7,048 nt of DNA from Pseudomonadota bacterium (GTDB lineage: Bacteria > Pseudomonadota > Gammaproteobacteria > Burkholderiales > Burkholderiaceae_C), in contig JAUPTP010000117.1 in the NCBI GenBank assembly GCA_030918015.1, positions 1-7,048 of the forward strand, in the 5' to 3' direction. Every line of letters begins with the position of its first letter. Position 1 is the first letter of the stretch. Positions 1 to 5,231 of the stretch are shown in pieces. The notes under the pieces are model-generated. The model saw only the letters and a program-made list of their open reading frames with translations. It had not been told where the DNA came from and did not search any database. The position numbers and the translations under genes were made by a program.

Positions 1-1
1 C

Positions 2-790
2 AAGCAGAAGACCTCCAGGCCCGGCGAGCGCCCGACCTTCAGCGGCCGTCTGCCCTTCCCGCTGGTGCATGTCGACACCGGCCACAACTTCCCCGAAGTC
101 ATCCAGTTCCGCGACGAGCGCATTGCCGAGATGGGCGAGCGCCTGATCGTCGGGCACCTGGAAGACTCGATGAAGAAGGGCACGATCCGTCTGGCCCACC
201 CGCTGGAGTCGCGCAACGGCCACCAGACGGTGACGCTGCTCGAGACCATCGAGGAGCACCGCTTCGACTGCATGATCGGCGGCGCCCGCCGGGATGAAGA
301 GAAGGCGCGCGCCAAGGAGCGCATCTTCAGCCACCGCGACGCCTTCGGCCAATGGCAGCCCAAGGAGCAGCGCCCGGAGCTGTGGAATCTGTTCAACACC
401 CGCATCAAGCCGGGCGAGCACTTCCGCGCCTTCCCGATCAGCAACTGGACCGAACTCGACGTCTGGCTCTACATCGCCCGCGAGAACATCCCGCTGCCGA
501 GCATCTACTACACGCACAAGCGCGAGATCTACCGCAGGAAGGGCCTGCTGGTGCCGGTGACCGACGTGACGCCGCCCTCGGCGGACGACGTGGTCGAGAC
601 GGTCGACGTGCGCTTCCGCACCGTCGGCGACATGACCTGCACCTGCCCGGTGGAAAGTGACGCCGCCACCACCGCCGACATCGTCGCCGAGACGCTGCAG
701 GTCACCGTCTCCGAGCGCGGTGCCACCCGCATGGACGACCGCACCTCCGAGGCCTCGATGGAGCGCCGCAAGAAGGAAGGCTATTTCTGA
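2..790 (+). CDS. cysD: Sulfate adenylyltransferase subunit 2 (ATP sulfurylase small subunit), 5' partial
   Basis: This is the catalytic subunit of ATP sulfurylase. With CysN it makes adenosine 5'-phosphosulfate (APS) from sulfate and ATP in the cytoplasm, the first step of assimilatory sulfate reduction. The reading frame is open from base 2, so the true start lies upstream. By comparison with the 302-aa E. coli protein, several dozen N-terminal residues are missing, including the PP-loop (GKDS) motif. Visible family landmarks are HVDTGHNF (from base 68), GGARRDEEKARAKERI (about 280-327), RPELWN, FPISNWTELDVW, the segment MTCTCPVES and the C-terminal SMERRKKEGYF. All match CysD as remembered. 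A GTG at 65 is only an internal Val codon, because the upstream codons (PFPLVHVDTG) continue the conserved sequence. The stop overlaps the cysN start by one base (TGATG), so the two subunits are probably translationally coupled. cysH or cysI may lie upstream, but they are out of view. Confidence 0.96.
   Translation, partial: KQKTSRPGERPTFSGRLPFPLVHVDTGHNFPEVIQFRDERIAEMGERLIVGHLEDSMKKGTIRLAHPLESRNGHQTVTLLETIEEHRFDCMIGGARRDEEKARAKERIFSHRDAFGQWQPKEQRPELWNLFNTRIKPGEHFRAFPISNWTELDVWLYIARENIPLPSIYYTHKREIYRRKGLLVPVTDVTPPSADDVVETVDVRFRTVGDMTCTCPVESDAATTADIVAETLQVTVSERGATRMDDRTSEASMERRKKEGYF
773..780 (+). promoter_or_regulatory. Shine-Dalgarno for cysN inside the cysD 3' end
   Basis: AAGGAAGG lies 9 nt before the cysN ATG at 790 and is the strongest ribosome-binding site in the window. 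It sits within the codons for the conserved KKEGYF tail of CysD. It supports the ATG at 790 as the cysN start and, together with the TGATG overlap, coupled translation of the two ATP sulfurylase subunits. Confidence 0.75.
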
Positions 791-2091
791 TGAGCACCGT
801 GGAACACATCGACGCCGGCGAGGAACTGGCGCACAAGGCCCTGCGCTTCCTGACCGCGGGCAGCGTGGATGACGGCAAGAGCACCCTGATCGGCCGCCTG
901 CTGTTCGACAGCCGCGGCATCCTGGCCGACAAGCTCGACGCGCTGGAGAAGCGCGCCGCCGGCGCCCCGATCGACCTCTCCTTGCTGACCGACGGCCTGG
1001 AGGCCGAGCGCGAGCAGGGCATCACGATCGACGTGGCCTACCAGTACTTCGCGACCAAGAGCCGCAAGTTCATCATCGCCGACGCGCCCGGCCACGAGCA
1101 GTACACCCGCAACATGGTGACGGCCGCCGCCGGCAGCGATGCCGCGGTGGTGCTGGTGGACATCACCAAGCTCGACACCTCGGTGCCTGAGGTGGTGCTG
1201 CTGCCGCAGACCCGCCGCCACAGCCTGCTGGCGCGCCTGCTGCGCGTGCCCAGCATCGTCTTCGCGATCAACAAGCTCGACGCGATCGAGGTCGGCACGC
1301 AGGCCGCCTTCGAGGCGACCGCCCGCGCGCTGGAGAAGTTCGCGCTGGAGGCCGGCATCGCGGTCAAGGGCATCATCCCGGTGTCGGCGCTGCGCGGCGA
1401 CAACGTCGCCACCCCGTCGGCGAACTGGGACTGGTACACCGGCCCCACGCTGCTGCAGCTGCTCGAGACCCTGCCGGTCACCGACGAGGCCCATGACGGC
1501 CACCTGCTGGTGCCGGTGCAGTATGTCGCCCGCGACGACGGTCAGGGCACCGGCCACCAGCACCGCGTGATGTGGGGCCGCATCGCCCACGGCGGCGTGA
1601 AGGCCGGCGACACGGTGCAGATCTACCCCAGCGGCGAGACCGCGGTGGTGGCCGAGGTGCGCCACGCCGGTCTGGTGGTCGACGGCTGCGAGGCCGGCCA
1701 GTCCGCCGGCATCGTGCTGGACCGCCAGGTCGACGTCTCGCGCGGCGACTGGATCTTCACGCCCGGCACCGCGCCGGTGCAGCAGAACTTCGGCGGCACG
1801 CTGGCCTGGCTCGACACCGAGCCGGCGGTGCTGGGCCGCAAGTACTGGGTGCGCCACGGCAACCGCTGGGTGCAGGCGCGCATCACCGCCATCGAGCATC
1901 GCCTGGACATCAACACGCTGGAGCAGGTCGAGGCCGAGCAGCTGTCGGTCAACGAGATCGGCCGCGTGCAGATCCAGACTCAGCAGGCCCTGCCAGTCGA
2001 GGCCTATGCCGACAACCGCGTCGGCGGCGCGCTGATCGTGGTCGATCCGACCACCAACCGCACCAGCGGCGCGCTGCTGGTCGGCGCCTGA
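790..2091 (+). CDS. cysN: Sulfate adenylyltransferase subunit 1 (GTPase large subunit), without APS kinase domain
   Basis: CysN is the 433-aa EF-Tu-like GTPase that drives APS synthesis by CysD. The GTPase motifs are intact: P-loop GSVDDGKST at residues 24-32, G3 DAPGH at 98-102, G4 NKLD at 161-164 and G5 SAL at 199-201. The switch region EREQGITIDVAYQYF lies between the first two. EF-Tu-like domain II begins near HLLVPVQYV (about residue 238). The protein ends in the domain III sequence GGALIVVDPTTNRTSGALL, equivalent to the C-terminus of E. coli CysN (475 aa). There is no C-terminal CysC kinase, so it is not the bifunctional CysNC/NodQ form. The start is fixed by the SD at 773-780 and the TGATG overlap with cysD. 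Domain II reads HQHRVMWGRI where E. coli has an RGYAG-type sequence. I take this as lineage variation rather than damage. Confidence 0.97.
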   Translation: MSTVEHIDAGEELAHKALRFLTAGSVDDGKSTLIGRLLFDSRGILADKLDALEKRAAGAPIDLSLLTDGLEAEREQGITIDVAYQYFATKSRKFIIADAPGHEQYTRNMVTAAAGSDAAVVLVDITKLDTSVPEVVLLPQTRRHSLLARLLRVPSIVFAINKLDAIEVGTQAAFEATARALEKFALEAGIAVKGIIPVSALRGDNVATPSANWDWYTGPTLLQLLETLPVTDEAHDGHLLVPVQYVARDDGQGTGHQHRVMWGRIAHGGVKAGDTVQIYPSGETAVVAEVRHAGLVVDGCEAGQSAGIVLDRQVDVSRGDWIFTPGTAPVQQNFGGTLAWLDTEPAVLGRKYWVRHGNRWVQARITAIEHRLDINTLEQVEAEQLSVNEIGRVQIQTQQALPVEAYADNRVGGALIVVDPTTNRTSGALLVGA

Positions 2092-2108
2092 GCGACGGCG
2101 GCCGAGCC

Positions 2109-2864
2109 ATGAGCGAGGTGCGTGTCGTCTTCGTCGGTGCCGGCCCCGGCTCGGCCGACCTGATCACGCTGCGCGGGCTGCAGCGCCTGCGCCAGGCCGA
2201 GATCGTGCTGGCCGACGCGCTGACCGATCCGGCGCTGCGCCAGGAGGCGCCCGACGCCGAGTGGATCGATGTCGGCAAGCGCGGCTTCAGCGCCGAGAGC
2301 ACCGGCCAGGCGCGCATCAACGCGCTGCTGGTCGAGTGCGCGCGGCGCTCGGCGCGGGTCGTGCGCCTCAAGGGCGGCGACCCGAGCGTGTTCGGCCGCC
2401 TCGAGGAGGAACTGCACGCGCTCGGCCAGGCCGGCATCGCCAGCGAAGTGGTGCCCGGCATCACCTCGGCGCTGGCGGCGGCCGCCGCCTCGCAGCAGCC
2501 GCTGACCCGGCGCGGCGTCGGCCGCAGCGTCGCCTTCAGCACCGCGATGACCCGCACCGGCGACCTCGAGGCCCGGCGCAGCGCCGACACCGAGGTCTTC
2601 TACATGGCCGGGCGCCAGCTGCCCTCGCTGGCCGAGCGCCTGGCCGAGGTCGGCTGGCCGCAGGACACGCCGGTGGTGGCGATCTCGCGCGCGGGCTGGC
2701 CCGACGAGCGCTTCAGCCGCCACACGGTGGGCACGCTGGCCGAGGCCGATGCGCTGCATCACGGCCGCCCCACCCTCGTCACGGTGGGCGCCGGCGCCCG
2801 TCCGGTGCATCCGGACGACGCGCATGACGACGATCACGCCACCGTCTCGGCCCGCACGGCCTGA
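2109..2864 (+). CDS. cobA: Uroporphyrinogen-III C-methyltransferase (stand-alone SUMT)
   Basis: This 251-aa tetrapyrrole methylase transfers two methyl groups from S-adenosylmethionine to uroporphyrinogen III, giving precorrin-2, the branch point to siroheme and cobalamin. Evidence is the N-terminal SUMT signature VGAGPGSADLITLRG (residues 9-23), LKGGDPSVFGR (87-97) and VVPGITSALAAAA (from 114), all placed as in the family. Length matches stand-alone SUMTs. The CysG N-terminal dehydrogenase/ferrochelatase module is absent, so that activity must be encoded elsewhere. The ATG at 2109 leaves seven residues before the conserved VGAGPG segment, 17 nt after the cysN stop. No clear SD precedes it, so coupling or read-in from cysN is likely. 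The frame is also open upstream, but that part is the cysN shadow. The last ~20 residues are rich in His and Asp (HPDDAHDDDHA) and lie outside the methylase fold. Siroheme is the sulfite reductase cofactor, which explains the location after cysDN. Cobalamin synthesis is a less likely dedicated role. Confidence 0.93.
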   Translation: MSEVRVVFVGAGPGSADLITLRGLQRLRQAEIVLADALTDPALRQEAPDAEWIDVGKRGFSAESTGQARINALLVECARRSARVVRLKGGDPSVFGRLEEELHALGQAGIASEVVPGITSALAAAAASQQPLTRRGVGRSVAFSTAMTRTGDLEARRSADTEVFYMAGRQLPSLAERLAEVGWPQDTPVVAISRAGWPDERFSRHTVGTLAEADALHHGRPTLVTVGAGARPVHPDDAHDDDHATVSARTA

Positions 2865-2869
2865 GACCG

Positions 2870-2875
2870 TAGAAT
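2870..2875 (+). promoter_or_regulatory. Putative -10 element of a fdxA promoter
   Basis: TAGAAT lies in the 45-nt gap between cobA and fdxA, within the string CGTAGAATCC that recurs upstream of the solute-binding protein gene at 4331-4339. It is one base off the sigma-70 consensus TATAAT. With a 17-bp spacer the -35 region (TCGGCC, 2847-2852) does not match consensus, so the promoter would be weak or activator-assisted. The predicted transcript start, near 2882, would leave a leader of about 28 nt. fdxA could also be read through from the cys operon. Confidence 0.5.
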
Positions 2876-2909
2876 CCCGCCCTTCAACCCTGAACCGAAT
2901 TCCCCCGTC

Positions 2910-3233
2910 ATGACCCACGTCGTCACCGAAGCCTGCATCCGCTGCAAGTACACCGACTGCGTCGACGTCTGCCCCGTCGACTGCTTCCGCGAAGGCCCGA
3001 ACTTCCTGGTGATCGACCCGGACGAGTGCATCGACTGCGCGGTCTGCATCCCCGAGTGCCCGGTCAGCGCCATCCTCCCCGAGGAAGATGTGCCGGCCGC
3101 CCAGCAGGTCTACATCAAGCTCAATGCCGAGCTCTCGCCGAAGTGGCCCAGCATCACCAAGCGCAAGGCCCCGCTGCCCGACCACGCCGACTGGAAGGAC
3201 GTGACCGGCAAGCTCGACCAGCTGGTGCGCTGA
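2910..3233 (+). CDS. fdxA: 7Fe-8S ferredoxin, Azotobacter FdI type
   Basis: This 107-aa cytoplasmic low-potential electron carrier holds one [3Fe-4S] and one [4Fe-4S] cluster. It aligns residue for residue, offset by the initiator Met, with A. vinelandii ferredoxin I (106 aa), including [29 protein letters not shown] and the C-terminal helical extension ending in KLDQLVR. By that alignment the [3Fe-4S] ligands are Cys9, Cys17 and Cys50, and the [4Fe-4S] ligands are Cys21, Cys40, Cys43 and Cys46. Cys12 and Cys25 are the non-ligand cysteines seen in FdI. All ligands are present. The ATG at 2910 gives the family N-terminus, although no obvious SD precedes it. The next gene, an FNR-like flavoprotein, starts 17 nt after the stop, suggesting a reductase/ferredoxin pair. 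Placement downstream of cysDN-cobA suggests a link to sulfite reduction, which is inference. Confidence 0.96.
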   Translation: MTHVVTEACIRCKYTDCVDVCPVDCFREGPNFLVIDPDECIDCAVCIPECPVSAILPEEDVPAAQQVYIKLNAELSPKWPSITKRKAPLPDHADWKDVTGKLDQLVR

Positions 3234-3250
3234 TCCCGGCCGCGCCGATC

Positions 3251-4288
3251 ATGCAGACCGATGCGCTGGTGATCGGCGCGGGCCCGGTCGGCCTGTTCCA
3301 GGCCTTCCAGCTCGGCCTGCTCGGCCTGTCGGTGCAGATCGTCGACGCGCTGGCGCAGGCCGGCGGGCAATGCGTCGAGCTCTATGCCGACAAGCCCATC
3401 CTCGACATTCCCGGCATCGTCGAGTGCAGCGGCCGCGAGCTGACCGAGCGGCTGCTGACGCAGCTCGCGCCCCTGGCGCCGGGCTGGCACCTCGGCCACG
3501 AAGTCACGGGGCTGACGCGCCGTGACGACGGCCGCTTCGACGCGGTCTGCGCCGACGGCACCGCCTTCGATGCGGGCGCCGTCTTCGTCTGCGCCGGCGT
3601 CGGCGCCTTCCAGCCGCGCCGCCTCAAGGCGCCGGGCCTGGACGGCCTCGAGGGCCGCCATCTCCACTACCACCCCGCGACCGATCCGGCCGCACTGGCC
3701 CGCTTCGCCGGCCGGCGCGTGCTGGTCATCGGCGGCGACGAGGCCGCGCTGCTGCGCGCCGCCGCGCTGGCCGGGCTGCCCGATCAGCCGCCGGTGCAGC
3801 TGATGCACCGCCGCGACGTGCTGCAGGCCGACGCGGCCCTGCTGGCGCGCATCGACACGCTGCGCCAGACCGGCCGCCTCGTCTTCCATGCGGCGCAGCT
3901 CGCCGCCGCACGCCAGGACGAGGCCGGCCGGCTGCTGCAGGTCGACCTCACGCTGCCCGACGGCAGCGCGCACGCCCTGGCGCTGGACGAGCTGATCGTC
4001 TGCCAGGGCCTGAGCCCGCGCCTGGGCCCGATCGCCGACTGGGGGCTGGCGATGGAGCGCAAGCTGCTCGTGGTGGATCCCGCCACCTTCTCGACCAGCG
4101 TGCCCGGCATCCATGCCGCCGGCGACATCGTGAGCTACCCCGGCAAGAAGAAGCTGATCCTGTGCGGCTTCCACGAAGCCACGCTGGCCGCGCATGCCGC
4201 CCACGAGCGCCTGCGCCCGCACGAACGCGGCCCGCTGCTCTACACCAGCAGCAGTGCAGTGCTGCAGCAACGCCTCGGCCGCGGCTGA
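3251..4288 (+). CDS. FAD-dependent oxidoreductase, TrxR-like ferredoxin-NADP reductase family, divergent NADPH site
   Basis: This 345-aa flavoprotein has the thioredoxin-reductase fold. The FAD-binding half is canonical: VIGAGPVG at residues 7-14, GGQCVELYADKPILDIPG, FVCAGVGAFQPR, and the second FAD motif GIHAAGDI at 286-293. It also carries YPGKKKLILCGFHEATLAAHAA and the C-terminal YTSSSAVL extension typical of bacterial TrxR-like FNRs (YumC class). The CxxC redox pair of true thioredoxin reductases is absent. The NADPH-binding half is atypical. The expected GGGxxA reads GGDEAA (161-166, Asp163 for the third Gly). The HRRxxFR motif reads HRRDVLQ (186-192), keeping Arg187 and Arg188 but with Gln192 in place of the last Arg. 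The ATG at 3251 puts GxGxxG at residue 9 as expected. The frame is open further upstream, but that overlaps fdxA. The likely partner is FdxA. The physiological donor and nucleotide specificity are uncertain. Confidence 0.85.
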   Translation: MQTDALVIGAGPVGLFQAFQLGLLGLSVQIVDALAQAGGQCVELYADKPILDIPGIVECSGRELTERLLTQLAPLAPGWHLGHEVTGLTRRDDGRFDAVCADGTAFDAGAVFVCAGVGAFQPRRLKAPGLDGLEGRHLHYHPATDPAALARFAGRRVLVIGGDEAALLRAAALAGLPDQPPVQLMHRRDVLQADAALLARIDTLRQTGRLVFHAAQLAAARQDEAGRLLQVDLTLPDGSAHALALDELIVCQGLSPRLGPIADWGLAMERKLLVVDPATFSTSVPGIHAAGDIVSYPGKKKLILCGFHEATLAAHAAHERLRPHERGPLLYTSSSAVLQQRLGRG

Positions 4289-4303
4289 CCTCCTCGCCTG
4301 CGG

Positions 4304-4320
4304 TGTCCCACCCTGGGACA
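4304..4320. repeat. Perfect 7-3-7 inverted repeat, candidate operator
   Basis: TGTCCCA-CCC-TGGGACA is a perfect 7-bp dyad around a 3-nt centre in the intergenic region before the solute-binding protein gene. It starts 16 nt after the flavoprotein stop and ends 11 nt before a TAGAAT -10 box, so it covers the place where a -35 element would sit. That position suits a dimeric regulator binding site. It could instead form a short hairpin acting as a weak terminator for the fdxA unit, but the following GGATATTTTC is not a proper U-tract. I do not assign a regulator. Confidence 0.55.
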
Positions 4321-4331
4321 GGATATTTTCG

Positions 4332-4337
4332 TAGAAT
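4332..4337 (+). promoter_or_regulatory. Putative -10 element for the binding protein-kinase operon
   Basis: TAGAAT lies in the context TTTTCGTAGAATCC. The core CGTAGAATCC is identical to the candidate fdxA promoter at 2868-2877. A 17-bp spacer puts the -35 hexamer (CACCCT, 4309-4314) in the centre of the 4304-4320 dyad. That hexamer is unlike consensus, so the promoter may depend on the dyad-binding factor. The predicted start near 4344 leaves a leader of about 70 nt, in which I see no clear riboswitch or SD. Confidence 0.5.
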
Positions 4338-4412
4338 CCGGCGCATCTCTCCCCGCGAGCCGGGCCGGCACGCTCCAGCGCCGTCGGGTCGGCGGCCTGC
4401 CTCCCAGACCGG

Positions 4413-5231
4413 ATGACGAAGAAGCCACAACGCATGTCCGCGACCCGGATCACGGCCCTGCTGGCAGCAATGCTGCTGGCGATGCCGGTCCAGGCCGACA
4501 CGCTGCAGCGCATCCAGCAGCGCGGCGAGATGCGGGTCTGCATCTGGCCGGACTATTACGGCATCAGCTACCGCAACCCCAAGACACGCCAGCTCAGCGG
4601 CCTCGACATCGACCTCTCGGCGGAGCTGGCGCGCGAGCTGGGCGTGCGGCTGCAGCATGTCGACTCCTCGTTCTCCACGCTGATCGACGACGTGCGCGAG
4701 AGGCGCTGCGACATCGCGATGTTCGCGGTGGCGGTGCTGCCCCAGCGCCGCCCTCACCTGGCCTTCAGCCAGCCCTACCTGAGCAGCGGCATCCATGCGA
4801 TCGCCACCCGCAGCAGCCGGGTGGTGCGCCGCTGGGAGGACATCGACCGGCCCGGCGTGCAGGTGGGCGTGCAGGCCGGCACCTTCATGGAATCCATCAT
4901 GCGCGAGCAGCTCCGGCAGGCCGCGCTGAACGTGATCCACGCCCCCGAGACCCGCGAGCAGGAGCTCGAGTCAGGCCGCATCGACGTGTTCATGACCGAC
5001 TACCCCTACAGCCGACGCCTGCTCGACAGCGCGGACTGGGCCCGTCTGATCAGCCCGCCCCAGCCCCAGCACGTGATGCCCTATGCCTACGCCGTGCGCC
5101 CGGGCGATACGGCCTGGCTGGCGCGCATCGACCGGTTCGTCGCGCACATCCGCCAGGACGGCCGGCTCGCCGCGGCGGCCCGCCGCCACGGTCTCTCGGA
5201 GATCGTGCAACGCGCAGGACCCTCGCCATGA
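4413..5231 (+). CDS. Secreted family-3 solute-binding protein, probable ligand-receiving partner of the downstream kinase
   Basis: This 272-aa periplasmic binding protein resembles those of polar amino acid ABC transporters. The N-terminus is a Sec signal peptide: basic MTKKPQRMSATR, a hydrophobic core ITALLAAMLLAM, and probable cleavage after PVQA (residue 28). The mature part starts TLQRIQQRGEMRVCIWPDYYG. GLDIDLSAELAREL (63-76) fits the SBP family-3 signature. RCDIAMFAVAVLPQRR followed by FSQPY matches the ligand-pocket segment, with Arg112 at the usual carboxylate-binding position. GRIDVFMTDYPYS places Asp196 where an amine-contacting Asp is common. Length is normal for the family. An alternative start is the ATG at 4434 (Met8), which would still leave a signal peptide. 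Neither start has a good SD. Its stop overlaps the histidine kinase start (ATGA), and no permease or ATPase gene is adjacent, so a sensing role is at least as likely as transport. The ligand is unknown. Confidence 0.9.
   Translation: MTKKPQRMSATRITALLAAMLLAMPVQADTLQRIQQRGEMRVCIWPDYYGISYRNPKTRQLSGLDIDLSAELARELGVRLQHVDSSFSTLIDDVRERRCDIAMFAVAVLPQRRPHLAFSQPYLSSGIHAIATRSSRVVRRWEDIDRPGVQVGVQAGTFMESIMREQLRQAALNVIHAPETREQELESGRIDVFMTDYPYSRRLLDSADWARLISPPQPQHVMPYAYAVRPGDTAWLARIDRFVAHIRQDGRLAAAARRHGLSEIVQRAGPSP
5216..5219 (+). promoter_or_regulatory. Shine-Dalgarno for the histidine kinase gene
   Basis: AGGA within GCAGGAC lies 8 nt before the ATG at 5228, inside the last codons of the binding protein gene. 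Together with the ATGA overlap at 5228-5231 it supports 5228 as the kinase start and indicates translational coupling. Confidence 0.6.

Noticed and set aside
781..1899. Long antisense open frame (372 codons) opposite cysN
   Set aside because: It lies wholly opposite a gene with complete GTPase motifs. Its translation is low-complexity, rich in Ala, Gly, Arg, His and Gln, as expected from GC-rich third positions. No family motif is recognisable.
1572..2108. Upstream extension of the cobA frame
   Set aside because: The frame is open but overlaps cysN and encodes Arg/Gly-rich nonsense. The conserved SUMT signature begins a few residues after the ATG at 2109.
2004..3185. Long antisense open frame (393 codons) across cobA and fdxA
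   Set aside because: It spans two well-supported + strand genes and their promoter gap, has biased composition and no domain motif.
3026..3250. Upstream extension of the flavoprotein frame
   Set aside because: It overlaps fdxA out of frame. The ATG at 3251 gives the usual distance to the FAD GxGxxG motif.
4248..4265. GCAGCA-N6-TGCTGC hairpin near the flavoprotein 3' end
   Set aside because: It is inside the coding sequence, made of repeated Ser/Ala/Gln-type codons, short, and without a T-tract. It is likely chance.
4304..4330. Intrinsic terminator after the flavoprotein gene
   Set aside because: The 7-bp stem with a 3-nt loop is followed by GGATATTTTC rather than an immediate T-run. Its location against a -10 box favours an operator, though a weak terminator is not excluded.
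4338..4412. Riboswitch or structured leader before the binding protein gene
   Set aside because: Only short GC-rich self-complementary bits such as GCCGGGCCGGC (4359-4369) are present. No known aptamer core or terminator/anti-terminator pair is recognisable.
3110..4543. Longest antisense open frame (477 codons) across the flavoprotein and the intergenic region
   Set aside because: It crosses the intergenic dyad and promoter and two confident genes. The protein is low-complexity. It is best explained by codon bias.
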